A stretch of 64,000 nt of DNA from Paenibacillus oleatilyticus (lineage in GTDB: Bacteria > Bacillota > Bacilli > Paenibacillales > NBRC-103111), in the NCBI RefSeq assembly GCF_018998565.1, contig NZ_JAHNZO010000021.1:1-64000 (forward strand), given 5' to 3'. Positions 7,870 through 15,190 of this stretch are shown here, one piece after another. The first letter of the stretch is position 1; each line of letters opens with the position of its first letter. A program made the translations under genes and the position numbers. Below the pieces are notes generated by a model that saw only the letters and a list, made by a program, of their open reading frames with translations, was not told the origin of the DNA and did not search any database.

Positions 7870-8525
7870 TGGCCGGGGTGAACCGTGTAAAGCTGATTGC
7901 ACCAGGGTTTCGCCGTACTGCCAGCAAGCTGTTCCGATTCATGCTCGCCGTTGGCGCTGTGGCTCTCTTATGGGTCGGCTTCATTCAATGGCGGATCGCC
8001 ACGCTTCCGGATGAGAAACTGCCGCCGCACGACGTTGGAATCGTGTTGGGAGCGGCTTTATGGCAAACGACGCCGAGTCCGGCGTTAAAGGAACGGTTGG
8101 ACCGTGCGGTCGAGCTGTACCAAGCTGGTGTCATCCCCCGCATCATCGTGTCCGGCGGCTACGACCGTACGGATTCGCTGCTGACGGAGGCGGAGGGGAT
8201 GCGCAACTACTTGGTGGAGAGAGGAGTGCCGAGCGCGTCCATTTATTTGGAAAACGAAGCGCGCAGTACGCTGCAAAATATGCTGTTCAGCCAAACGATC
8301 ATGCGGGAACACGGCTGGACTTCAGCGGTTATCGTTACACACCGCTATCATGCGGTGCGTGCGCTCGATATGGCGCGTTTCCTGGGCTATGATTCCCCTT
8401 CCGTATCGCCGATGGAATCCAGTGTGCTTGCGATGGCATGGCATAAGAGCAGGGAAACGCTTGCGTTGACGAAATGGCAGTGGGACAAGATGCGGTCCGT
8501 CTTCGGGTACCGGCCGATCACCTGA
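7869..8525 (+). CDS. YdcF family (DUF218) membrane-anchored protein
   Basis: 218 residues from ATG 7869, which overlaps the preceding stop; AAGGGG lies 8 bases upstream. One N-terminal transmembrane helix (about 19-38) is followed by the DUF218 domain: VGIVLGAAL, the conserved SGGYDRTDSLLTEAEGM segment and ENEARSTLQNM, as in the SanA/YdcF/ElyC family. Members are implicated in envelope integrity and undecaprenyl-phosphate or wall metabolism. The substrate here is unknown. It is the last gene of the esterase-VOC operon. Confidence 0.88.
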   Translation: MAGVNRVKLIAPGFRRTASKLFRFMLAVGAVALLWVGFIQWRIATLPDEKLPPHDVGIVLGAALWQTTPSPALKERLDRAVELYQAGVIPRIIVSGGYDRTDSLLTEAEGMRNYLVERGVPSASIYLENEARSTLQNMLFSQTIMREHGWTSAVIVTHRYHAVRALDMARFLGYDSPSVSPMESSVLAMAWHKSRETLALTKWQWDKMRSVFGYRPIT

Positions 8526-8574
8526 GTCTGGCGGGTAATGTAAGGCGGAAGCGGTTTATTTTCCGGGGACAAGC

Positions 8575-8583
8575 TGGTATAAT
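8575..8583 (+). promoter_or_regulatory. Extended -10 promoter for tatA
   Basis: TGG-TATAAT at 8575-8583 is an extended -10, about 40 bases before the start. The -35 is poor (TTTATT, 8555-8560). Confidence 0.6.
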
Positions 8584-8621
8584 GTAAGTTACGATCTCCA
8601 GGTGCGAAGGAGTTGATTGCA

Positions 8622-8816
8622 TTGCCTTTCGGAAACATCGGTATCGGAGGACTTCTTCTGATTGTCATCGTGTTGCTGCTGCTTTTCGGTCCGTCCAAGC
8701 TGCCTGAGCTCGGAAGAGCCTTCGGTCGGACGCTCAGTGAATTCAAGGAATCGACCCGCGGACTCGTGTCCGGGGATAAAGACGATAACAAGCCGCAGGA
8801 CGATAAGAAAGCCTGA
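8622..8816 (+). CDS. tatA: Twin-arginine translocase subunit TatA
   Basis: 64 residues from TTG 8622 (AAGGAG 9 bases upstream); a TTG at 8613 sits directly on the ribosome site and is unlikely. One transmembrane helix (about 8-24), the hinge [12 protein letters not shown], an amphipathic helix with the conserved FGRTLSEFK, and a short Lys/Asp-rich tail are the whole of TatA. It forms the pore for folded Tat substrates. No tatC is nearby, so the partner is encoded elsewhere. Confidence 0.95.
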   Translation: MPFGNIGIGGLLLIVIVLLLLFGPSKLPELGRAFGRTLSEFKESTRGLVSGDKDDNKPQDDKKA

Positions 8817-8826
8817 GTGCCGGCGT

Positions 8827-8878
8827 AAACTCCCTCTACCATATGCTCGTTTTGAGCTTGGAATAGAGGGAGTTTTTT
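8827..8878 (+). terminator. Intrinsic terminator after tatA
   Basis: AAACTCCCTCTA (8827-8838) pairs perfectly with TAGAGGGAGTTT (8864-8875) around a 25-base loop. TTTTTT at 8873-8878 completes it. It separates tatA from the convergent acetyltransferase gene. Confidence 0.88.
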
Positions 8879-8894
8879 CGTAGTCCATTTTCGG

Positions 8895-9686
8895 CTAAAG
8901 GTTGTCCATAGGCTTCGTACGATAGTGATAGGCGAAAAGCTTCTCATAGCCCGCTCCCGAATAAAGCCGGAGGGCCGGGGCATTGTCCGCGATCACCTGC
9001 AAATATAAGCGGTCCGCTCCTTGATCTCGGCTCCAGCGCGCCAACTCGTGAACGATGCGCTTGCCGATGCCCTGACCGCGAAGCTGCGGATGAACGACGA
9101 TATTGATGAAGCCGGACCATCCGTCTTCAGCGACGGCCGTTCCCATCCCGACGCATTGGTCGCGGTCCATTATGCTAACATAGACGGTCGGGGCCTCGAT
9201 TCGGGAGAAGAGGTTAGTGTAAAACTCCAAGAGCTCGGGAGCGAAGCCTTCCAGTGCCAAAAAATGGCCCAGCCAAGAGGCGTCATGCGACGGTTGGACA
9301 ACGGCGCGCAGCGAATTTCCGTACACGGGCTCCGTCCGCCGTATCGCTTGACCAACGTCCGTCGTCATCATGAGGCACGGCGTTTCTTTTACATATCCCC
9401 GGCGTTCGAGGTATTCGTCCAACCCGGAGGGCGAAGCTTCGCTGATGTGAAAGCGCGGAGTCAAACGATGACTCCTATAGAAAGCTTCCGATTGGGCGAT
9501 CGCCTTTTCATTTTCGGTCCACTGCTCGATGTCGTCAATGGTCCATGCGCTGTTCGCTCGCTTCGTCACCCCATCGGATGCCCGCAAAATCCAGCCTTCG
9601 CAAGGCTGCTCCAACTGAGCCGGCCATGTCCGCAAAGCCAATCGTTCAAGGAGGCGGAACATCGATCGATCTCGTAGTGCCTTCAT
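8895..9686 (-). CDS. GNAT family N-acetyltransferase
   Basis: 263 residues. The C-terminal half (about 125-263) is a GNAT fold with the acetyl-CoA pyrophosphate loop in HPQLRGQGIGKRIV and the alpha4 segment NAPALRLYSGAGYEK. The N-terminal half resembles the degenerate GNAT-like half of two-domain acetyltransferases (WILRASDGVTKRANSAW). AAGGAGG lies upstream on the minus strand. The substrate cannot be told. It stands alone on the minus strand. Confidence 0.88.
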   Translation of the reverse strand: MKALRDRSMFRLLERLALRTWPAQLEQPCEGWILRASDGVTKRANSAWTIDDIEQWTENEKAIAQSEAFYRSHRLTPRFHISEASPSGLDEYLERRGYVKETPCLMMTTDVGQAIRRTEPVYGNSLRAVVQPSHDASWLGHFLALEGFAPELLEFYTNLFSRIEAPTVYVSIMDRDQCVGMGTAVAEDGWSGFINIVVHPQLRGQGIGKRIVHELARWSRDQGADRLYLQVIADNAPALRLYSGAGYEKLFAYHYRTKPMDNL

Positions 9687-9727
9687 TTGCCCTCGGGCCT
9701 CCTTATTGAAGGGATTTTATTATGAAT

Positions 9728-9739
9728 ATACATATGTAT
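9728..9739. other. 12-bp AT-rich palindrome between divergent genes
   Basis: ATACATATGTAT is a perfect palindrome 42 bp upstream of the acetyltransferase start and 170 bp upstream of spoVK, in a locally AT-rich segment. It could be an operator for either gene; no regulator is identifiable. Confidence 0.3.
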
Positions 9740-9799
9740 GAATAAAAATTCAACTCTTTTATTTTTTTGCAACAGAGAAAAAAAGGGGCAAGCGGTCAG

Positions 9800-9828
9800 A
9801 GCCGGCTCTTCGAGAGACGGCTGGTTTT
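9800..9828 (+). other. Hairpin in the spoVK upstream region
   Basis: AGCCG-G-CTCT (9800-9809) and AGAG-A-CGGCT (9813-9822) form a 9-bp stem with one mismatch and a 3-base loop, followed by GGTTTT. It is terminator-like with a weak T-run. CATACATT at 9833-9840 just past it resembles a SigE -10, but no -35 is seen. Confidence 0.3.
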
Positions 9829-9908
9829 GGCACATACATTAGTTTGCTTCAGGGAGTTATAAATTTTCCTCCGTCCGACTATTAATTAGGGTAGGGGAAG
9901 GTGATGAA

Positions 9909-10889
9909 ATGACTCCAGAGACAAACAGGCTCATTACTACGAGAGACCGGCAAATCAATGTTGTTTTCAAGTCAACTTCTCCTGAGCCGCTTTCCGTGCA
10001 GGAAAAAGTTGATTCAAAAGACGTCATGCAAGCCATGGAAGCATTTTCGGATATCTACAAAGAACTGGACAAGATGATCGGGTTAGACGAGATCAAAGAG
10101 CTTGTTTTTCAAATTTATGCGATCTTGCAAATCAAGCAATTTCGCTCCCAAGAGGGGCTCCAGGTTAGCTCCAATGTATATCACATGATCTTCAAGGGCA
10201 ACCCCGGTACGGGAAAGACAAGTGTAGCCAGAATTATCGGGAAGCTGTTCAGATCCATGGGGCTGCTCTCCAAAGGACATCTGATTGAAGTGGAAAGAGC
10301 GGACTTGGTCGGTGAATACATTGGCCATACTGCCCTAAAGACGAGAGAAATGGTCAAGAAAGCGCTCGGCGGCATTTTGTTCATTGATGAGGCATACAGC
10401 CTGGCTCGAGGCGGAGATAAAGACTTTGGCAAGGAAAGCATCGATTGCTTAGTAAAATCCATGGAGGACCACAAAAACGATTTTATTCTTATTTTGGCCG
10501 GTTACCCTAAAGAGATTGAGGATTTTTTAAAGACGAATCCCGGTCTTCCTTCCCGTTTTCCGATCCAGGTTAATTTTCCCGACTATACGATAGACCAATT
10601 GATCGAGATCGCGAAGCAAATGGCGGCGGAACGGGAGTACGTTATTCTTCCCGAGGCCATTCATAAGATCAAGAACCACTTGATGCAAGAAAAGTTATTG
10701 AATCTGAATTTCAGCAATGCCCGTCACATTCGGAATCTGATCGAAAAAGCAATCCGGTTTCAGGCGGTAAGGCTGGTTCGAAGGGCAAGAAAACTGACAA
10801 AGCAGGATCTGCTGAATCTGACACATGAGGATTTTTATATTAACGGCAAAACAGAGGAAGATTCCTTTTTTAACCTGAAACCATCGTAG
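9909..10889 (+). CDS. spoVK: Stage V sporulation protein K, CbxX/CfqX-type AAA ATPase
   Basis: 326 residues, close to the usual length. Walker A GNPGTGKTS (about residue 97-105), Walker B ILFIDEAYSL, the sensor segment ILAGYPKEIEDFL and an arginine-finger region GLPSRFP are all present, the CbxX/CfqX AAA pattern. In Bacillus subtilis SpoVK is made in the mother cell and needed for spore maturation. Gene order here (spoVK, hflX, ynbB-like, glnR, glnA) matches B. subtilis, which supports the assignment. It has its own terminator. Confidence 0.93.
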   Translation: MTPETNRLITTRDRQINVVFKSTSPEPLSVQEKVDSKDVMQAMEAFSDIYKELDKMIGLDEIKELVFQIYAILQIKQFRSQEGLQVSSNVYHMIFKGNPGTGKTSVARIIGKLFRSMGLLSKGHLIEVERADLVGEYIGHTALKTREMVKKALGGILFIDEAYSLARGGDKDFGKESIDCLVKSMEDHKNDFILILAGYPKEIEDFLKTNPGLPSRFPIQVNFPDYTIDQLIEIAKQMAAEREYVILPEAIHKIKNHLMQEKLLNLNFSNARHIRNLIEKAIRFQAVRLVRRARKLTKQDLLNLTHEDFYINGKTEEDSFFNLKPS

Positions 10890-10917
10890 CGGAATTGCTG
10901 CGCTTTTAAAACAAAGT

Positions 10918-10939
10918 GAGGCTTCATGCCTCTTTTTTT
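10918..10939 (+). terminator. Intrinsic terminator after spoVK
   Basis: GAGGC (10918-10922), loop TTCAT, GCCTC (10928-10932), then seven T. An A-rich stretch upstream can extend the stem against the T-run. Confidence 0.78.
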
Positions 10940-11020
10940 GTGCTAAAAAGGGACAAGCACTCCGTTGAGTCAAAGGCTAAAGCGGTTCGTCAGGTGAATT
11001 GTGCGTTATATTTGTTTATA

Positions 11021-11029
11021 TGGTAAAAT
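11021..11029 (+). promoter_or_regulatory. Extended -10 upstream of the decayed GNAT gene
   Basis: TGG-TAAAAT at 11021-11029. No convincing -35. It could still drive the 53-codon gene at 11465. Confidence 0.35.
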
Positions 11030-11089
11030 CGGGTTGATTCTTTTAAATAAGTGCACCTTTATTTTGATTGAAATGAGGAAGACGCCGGC

Positions 11090-11468
11090 GTGGAAAAACA
11101 AGGAGCAGCCAAAATTTTGGAAGGCAAACATATTTACTTGCGGGCAATCGAAATGGATGATCTGGATGATTATTATGCTTACTTGTCCGATCCGACAACC
11201 AGCAGGTTCACGGGGACGCAGAAAGTGTTTGAATTTGCATAGGGCCGAACTAAGTGTCTACGCTTTTAACGACAGAGCGATTCATGTCTACGAGAAGCTG
11301 GGCTTCAAAAGAGAGGGAGTTCAAAGGGACTGCTTATATTGGAATCATCAGTATCACGATGCGATAATAATGAGCATTTTGGAGCATGAATTTCGGGAGC
11401 TGCATATGCCGAAAATCGATTCAACGCCGGAGTCTAATTTGTTACAGCCTTGGAGGTTTGGTTCATGA
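11090..11468 (+). pseudogene. RimJ/RimL-type GNAT acetyltransferase, internally deleted and frameshifted
   Basis: A GTG at 11090 opens a frame with a clear RimJ/RimL N-terminus (LEGKHIYLRAIEMDDLDDYY) that stops at a TAG at 11240-11242. The C-terminal third of the same family follows directly in another frame (ELSVYAFNDRAIHVYEKLGF, then a conserved YWNHQYHDAIIMS), ending at 11468. About 50-60 central residues, including the acetyl-CoA loop, are missing. The two halves total about 125 residues against roughly 180 in intact relatives, so the gene cannot make an active enzyme. Confidence 0.85.
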
Positions 11469-11626
11469 GATCGGAAGATCAGATTAAGCGAATGATGATT
11501 CAATTGGAACAAATGGTACAACGATTGGATAAAGCGCACAACGAAAATGAAATAAACGAAATTAAAGCAAAGATTGAGATTTTGGAATGGGTACTGGATG
11601 CGCCTGCCGGCAAGTATCATGCTTAG
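11465..11626 (+). CDS. Small helical protein of unknown function (53 residues)
   Basis: ATG 11465 overlaps the stop of the preceding pseudogene (ATGA) and has GGAGG 8 bases upstream, an excellent ribosome site. The product is mostly one charged amphipathic helix (RMMIQLEQMVQRLDKAH, then EINEIKAKIEILEWVL) with a short tail ending KYHA. The heptad-like pattern suggests a coiled coil. No family is recognised. The good ribosome site and sensible composition argue that it is real although the gene before it is dead. Confidence 0.6.
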   Translation: MRSEDQIKRMMIQLEQMVQRLDKAHNENEINEIKAKIEILEWVLDAPAGKYHA

Positions 11627-11782
11627 TATTATTTTAAACTCGCCAAATTTTTGTTGACATCGTAGGCGTGTCGGTATAAAACCAAAAGAAGATCATTAGA
11701 ATGATAGTTAAAGAAAATAGCGCGTAATCTGTTCAAAAAACAAAACACATTGTTCAAGTATTTATAGAAAAAGTTTTATTCC

Positions 11783-11812
11783 TTGAAGATGAAATCGGAA
11801 TTGGTTTAAAAT
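11783..11812 (+). promoter_or_regulatory. Promoter for the hflX leader transcript
   Basis: TTGAAG (11783-11788), an 18-base spacer and TAAAAT (11807-11812). The predicted start near 11818-11820 coincides with the first base of the GGTC...GACC hairpin of the leader. Confidence 0.5.
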
Positions 11813-11817
11813 TTGGT

Positions 11818-11936
11818 GGTCGAGAGGAAGAGACCGATTAGGAGATGCGCAAGCATGTGGTGCATCTTCTCGGACAGTCCAATCCCCAGCCCTCGAGGCT
11901 AGAGCGCAAAACCCCAAAGGAGATAACTTAACTTAT
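11818..11936 (+). promoter_or_regulatory. Structured 5' leader of hflX, possible translational attenuator
   Basis: Three stems are visible: GGTC/GACC (11818-11835); AGGAGATGC (11840-11848) with GCATCTTCT (11862-11870), 9 bp with one G-U; and AGCC/GGCT (11888-11900). The element AGGAGAT occurs twice, at 11840-11846 and as the hflX ribosome site at 11918-11924. Both copies can pair with the same strand ATCTTCT (11864-11870), so the two pairings exclude each other. Short reading frames run through the structure. This is the geometry of ribosome-controlled attenuation, but function is inferred. It does not match a riboswitch class I know. Confidence 0.45.
11855..11902 (+). CDS. Candidate 15-codon leader peptide upstream of hflX
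   Basis: ATG 11855 lies 10 bases after AGGAG (11840-11844) and encodes MWCIFSDSPIPSPRG. Translation would cover the anti-SD strand 11864-11870. A second frame from ATG 11845 (28 codons, ending at 11931, 5 bases before hflX) is also open, but its ATG abuts the AGGAG. GTG 11857 in that same frame is 12 bases away. Which frame, if any, is used cannot be settled from sequence. Confidence 0.3.
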   Translation: MWCIFSDSPIPSPRG

Positions 11937-13262
11937 ATGAAAAAAACGATTCACGAAGTAACGGGAGAAATTCAAGACCGCGCGGTGCTGGTCAGTCTGG
12001 TCACGCCGCAGCTCAAAAAGCAGGAGATGTACGACCCCGACCATTCGCTCGCAGAGCTGATTAGCTTGGCCGAGACGGCCCAGGTCGAGGTGCTCGGCAC
12101 GCTGACGCAAAATAAGGAGTATACCGACTCCAAATGGTTCATCGGCAAAGGCAAAGCCGAAGAGCTGAAAGCGATGCTGGAGCAGACCGGCGGCAATACC
12201 GCCATCTTCGATCAGGAGCTGTCCGGCGCGCAGGTGCGCAATCTCGAGCAATTTTTGGATGTCAAAATCATCGACCGGACGCAGCTCATTCTGGACATTT
12301 TCGCGCAGCGGGCGAAGACGCGGGAAGGGATCATTCAGGTCGAGCTTGCCCAGCTCAGCTATCTGCTGCCGAGGCTGTACGGACAAGGCAAAAACTTGTC
12401 CCGTCTCGGGGGCGGCATCGGGACGCGGGGGCCCGGGGAAACGAAGCTGGAGACGGACCGCCGACATATCCGCGAGCGAATCGCAGAGCTGAAGCGACAG
12501 CTGCAAGAGGTCGTCAGGCACCGCAGCCTGCACCGGGAGCGCCGTAAAAAGACCGGCGTGTTTCAAGTGGCTTTGGTCGGGTATACGAACGCCGGAAAAT
12601 CCACTTTGCTGCGGCAATTGACCCAGGCCGACGTTTATGTCGAGAACCAGCTGTTTGCGACTCTCGATCTGACTTCGCGCTCGCTTGAGCTGCCGGGCGG
12701 CATGGAGATCGTCGTCACCGATACGGTCGGATTTATTCAAAATCTGCCTCACGATCTGGTTGCGGCCTTCCGGGCGACGCTGGAGGAGGCTTGCGAGGCG
12801 GATCTGATTCTCCATGTCGTCGACAGCTCGTCCGAGATGATGGCCGCGCAAATGAAGGTCGTCGATCAAGTATTGGAAGAACTAGGGGCACATGGCAAAG
12901 AACGTGTGACGGTGTTTAACAAAATCGACCTCTGCTCCCCTGAGCAGAAAGAGCTGCTGACAGCCGAAGGGCCGTTTGTCCGCATCTCGGCTTACCGGGA
13001 AGAAGACTTAAACCTTCTAGTTGAGCTGATCGAGTCTCGTTTCATGGGTGCAAGCCGAACCTTCCGCATACCGGCAGACAAAGGCGATCTGATTTCGCTC
13101 GTTTATCGCGTGGGCGAGGTGCTGGAAAATGAAGTGGATGGGGAAGACATGCGGTTCAAGGTCCGGGTAAACAACAAAGAATACGACAAAATCGGTTACC
13201 TGCTCGCAGCTTACGACGAAGCGCGCCCAACGCAAGAGGAACCCAAGGGAGAGACATGGTAG
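11937..13262 (+). CDS. hflX: Ribosome-associated GTPase HflX
   Basis: 441 residues. The N-terminal HflX domain contains the conserved RLGGGIGTRGPGETKLETD segment (about 156-173). The GTPase domain has G1 GYTNAGKST (215-223), G3 DTVGF, and G4 NKID. HflX binds 50S subunits and splits stalled 70S ribosomes; in several Gram-positives it gives macrolide or lincosamide tolerance and is induced by antibiotic-stalled leaders. The ribosome site AGGAG is 14 bases before the ATG, unusually far. It probably forms an operon with the PLP lyase 1 bp downstream. Confidence 0.95.
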   Translation: MKKTIHEVTGEIQDRAVLVSLVTPQLKKQEMYDPDHSLAELISLAETAQVEVLGTLTQNKEYTDSKWFIGKGKAEELKAMLEQTGGNTAIFDQELSGAQVRNLEQFLDVKIIDRTQLILDIFAQRAKTREGIIQVELAQLSYLLPRLYGQGKNLSRLGGGIGTRGPGETKLETDRRHIRERIAELKRQLQEVVRHRSLHRERRKKTGVFQVALVGYTNAGKSTLLRQLTQADVYVENQLFATLDLTSRSLELPGGMEIVVTDTVGFIQNLPHDLVAAFRATLEEACEADLILHVVDSSSEMMAAQMKVVDQVLEELGAHGKERVTVFNKIDLCSPEQKELLTAEGPFVRISAYREEDLNLLVELIESRFMGASRTFRIPADKGDLISLVYRVGEVLENEVDGEDMRFKVRVNNKEYDKIGYLLAAYDEARPTQEEPKGETW

Positions 13263-13263
13263 G

Positions 13264-14514
13264 ATGTTTAAGGAGAAGGTGCTTGGCCTGATGGAGCAGG
13301 CCGAGCTGCAGATCGAGGGGAAGTTGAAAGAGATCGACCGCGTGATCGACCGGAACCAATGGAAGGTCATCCGCGCTTTTCAGAAGCATAAAGTGAGCGA
13401 TTATCATTTTGCGGGCTCGACAGGCTACGGATATAACGACCGGGGACGGGAAGTGCTTGATCTGGTGTACGCCGACGTATTCGGCGCCGAGGCCGCGCTT
13501 GTACGGCCGCATTTCGTTTCGGGAACGCACACGATCGGCACGGCGCTTTTCGGGGTGCTTCGTCCAGGGGACGAACTGCTCATGATGACCGGGCGGCCTT
13601 ACGATACGCTGCATAAAGTGATCGGCAAGCCGGGAGACGGGCAAGGCTCGCTTCAGGATTGGGGCATTGCTTACCAAGAGGTCGCGTTGCTGGAGGACGG
13701 GACCCCCGATTATGCCGCGATTGCGGAACGTATTACACCTCGGACGAAGGTGATCGGCATTCAACGTTCCCGCGGGTACGCTTGGCGTCCGTCGTTCACC
13801 GTAGCCCAAATCGGAGAGATGGTGCGGTTCGTCAAAGAAATCAAGCCGGACGTCATTGTATTTGTCGACAACTGCTACGGGGAATTTACGGAGCTGACTG
13901 AACCGACGGAGGTCGGCGTCGATTTAATGGCCGGTTCGCTGATTAAAAATCCCGGCGGCGGGCTCGCGGCTACGGGTGGCTACATCTCGGGCAAGAGCCG
14001 CTACGTGGAGCTGGCTTCTTACCGATTAACGGCACCCGGTATCGGCGGTGAGGTGGGGGCCATGCTCGGGACGACCCGGGCTATTTTCCAAGGGCTCTTT
14101 CTGGCACCTCATCTGGTTGGGCAGGCCGTCAAGGGATCGGTTTTTGCCGCTTCGGTGTTCGAGCAGCTTGGGTTCACGACGCATCCGCGCTGGAACGATC
14201 CGCGAACGGATCTGATTCAGGCGGTTCAATTTACGGGGTCGGAGCATTTGATCGCTTTCGTACAGGGGATTCAACAGGCGGCAGCGGTCGATGCCCATGT
14301 CGTTCCGGAGCCTTGGGATATGCCGGGGTACGAGCATCCGGTCATTATGGCTGCAGGCACGTTCATCCAGGGAGGAAGTCTGGAGCTTTCCGCGGATGCG
14401 CCGATCCGGGAGCCGTACATCGCCTATATGCAAGGCGGGTTAACGTATTCGCATTGCAAAATGGGCGTACTGACCGCGATCCAGAATATGGTGGACCGCG
14501 GACTGCTGTCATAA
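13264..14514 (+). CDS. YnbB-like PLP-dependent lyase (methionine gamma-lyase / aluminium-resistance family)
   Basis: 416 residues of a fold-type I PLP enzyme. The glycine-rich and aromatic contacts (FAGSTGYGYND), the cofactor Asp (FVDNCYGEF) and the Schiff-base Lys in GSLIKNPGGG are visible. The family is annotated as aluminium resistance protein or methionine gamma-lyase-like, and the true substrate is unsettled. It sits between hflX and glnR as ynbB does in B. subtilis. A strong terminator follows. Confidence 0.9.
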   Translation: MFKEKVLGLMEQAELQIEGKLKEIDRVIDRNQWKVIRAFQKHKVSDYHFAGSTGYGYNDRGREVLDLVYADVFGAEAALVRPHFVSGTHTIGTALFGVLRPGDELLMMTGRPYDTLHKVIGKPGDGQGSLQDWGIAYQEVALLEDGTPDYAAIAERITPRTKVIGIQRSRGYAWRPSFTVAQIGEMVRFVKEIKPDVIVFVDNCYGEFTELTEPTEVGVDLMAGSLIKNPGGGLAATGGYISGKSRYVELASYRLTAPGIGGEVGAMLGTTRAIFQGLFLAPHLVGQAVKGSVFAASVFEQLGFTTHPRWNDPRTDLIQAVQFTGSEHLIAFVQGIQQAAAVDAHVVPEPWDMPGYEHPVIMAAGTFIQGGSLELSADAPIREPYIAYMQGGLTYSHCKMGVLTAIQNMVDRGLLS

Positions 14515-14534
14515 CATCGTTTGTCCGTAATTCG

Positions 14535-14566
14535 ATGCGCGGATGCAGGTCATCCGCGTATTTTTT
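14535..14566 (+). terminator. Intrinsic terminator of the hflX operon
   Basis: ATGCGCGGATG (14535-14545), a 5-base loop, and CATCCGCGTAT (14551-14561), 11 bp with one G-U, then TTTTTT. Confidence 0.93.
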
Positions 14567-14580
14567 GTGAGAAAATATAC

Positions 14581-14597
14581 TGTAATATGGGTTGACA
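14581..14597 (+). promoter_or_regulatory. GlnR/TnrA-type operator upstream of glnR
   Basis: TGTAA-N7-TGACA fits the consensus TGTNA-N7-TNACA exactly. It sits just upstream of the glnR promoter. A second copy 28 bp downstream (CCTTA-N7-TGACA, 14609-14625) keeps only the right half-site and overlaps the -35. GlnR autoregulation of glnRA under nitrogen excess is expected. Confidence 0.8.
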
Positions 14598-14619
14598 TAA
14601 GGCGAAAACCTTACATGAC

Positions 14620-14648
14620 TTGACACGTTTTTTGAACAAGGTTACAAT
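14620..14648 (+). promoter_or_regulatory. Housekeeping promoter of glnRA
   Basis: TTGACA (14620-14625), exactly 17 bases, TACAAT (14643-14648). It lies about 35 bases before the GlnR start. Confidence 0.85.
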
Positions 14649-14683
14649 AACGGTAAGGTTCTAAGTGCTTAGGAGTGATGTTC

Positions 14684-15097
14684 ATGAGTGATGATATCCG
14701 CAGGAATATGGCGCTTTTTCCTATCGGCATCGTAATGAAGCTGACCGATTTAACCGCGCGGCAAATCCGGTACTACGAACAGCACGAGCTTGTAATTCCG
14801 GCCCGAACGGGAGGCAACCAGCGGTTGTATTCGTTCAACGACGTCGAGAGGCTGCTCGAGATTAAAGATTTGATTGAAAAGGGAGTCAACATCGCCGGGA
14901 TCAAGCAAGTGCTGCTGCCGGTCGACAAAAACTCCGAAGAAGCGACCGTCTTGAACGAGCAAACCGAGGTTAAGCGCCGGGAGCTGACCGATACGCAGCT
15001 GCACCGCATGCTTAAGCAGCAGCTGTTGGGCGGCGGCAAGCGTCCGAATCAGGTATCGCTGATTCAGGGCGAATTATCCCGCTTTTTCCGCAAGTAA
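14684..15097 (+). CDS. glnR: MerR-family nitrogen regulator GlnR
   Basis: 137 residues from ATG 14684 (AGGAG 8 bases upstream). The MerR winged helix-turn-helix covers about residues 12-80 (LTARQIRYYEQHELVIPART, then NQRLYSFNDVERLLEIKDLI). A dimerisation helix and the short C-terminal tail ending in SRFFRK follow; in Bacillus this tail responds to feedback-inhibited glutamine synthetase. It represses glnRA when glutamine is plentiful and is cotranscribed with glnA. Confidence 0.95.
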   Translation: MSDDIRRNMALFPIGIVMKLTDLTARQIRYYEQHELVIPARTGGNQRLYSFNDVERLLEIKDLIEKGVNIAGIKQVLLPVDKNSEEATVLNEQTEVKRRELTDTQLHRMLKQQLLGGGKRPNQVSLIQGELSRFFRK

Positions 15098-15115
15098 GGC
15101 TGTGCCGGGGCTTGT

Positions 15116-15144
15116 TCCGGTAGCGCTTTCGCGATTTTACCGGA
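15116..15144 (+). other. Hairpin between glnR and glnA
   Basis: TCCGGTA (15116-15122) pairs with TACCGGA (15138-15144), extended inside by GCG/CGC. No T-run follows, so it is more likely an mRNA-stability or processing element than a terminator. Confidence 0.35.
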
Positions 15145-15190
15145 CATCGCTTCGTTAATTTGTCTCATAGTTTAAGGAGGAGATCGTACA

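Noticed and set aside
11845-11931. 28-codon leader frame from ATG 11845 as the main hflX leader peptide
   Set aside because: Its ATG directly abuts AGGAG with no spacing. It is kept only as an alternative to the frame at 11855.
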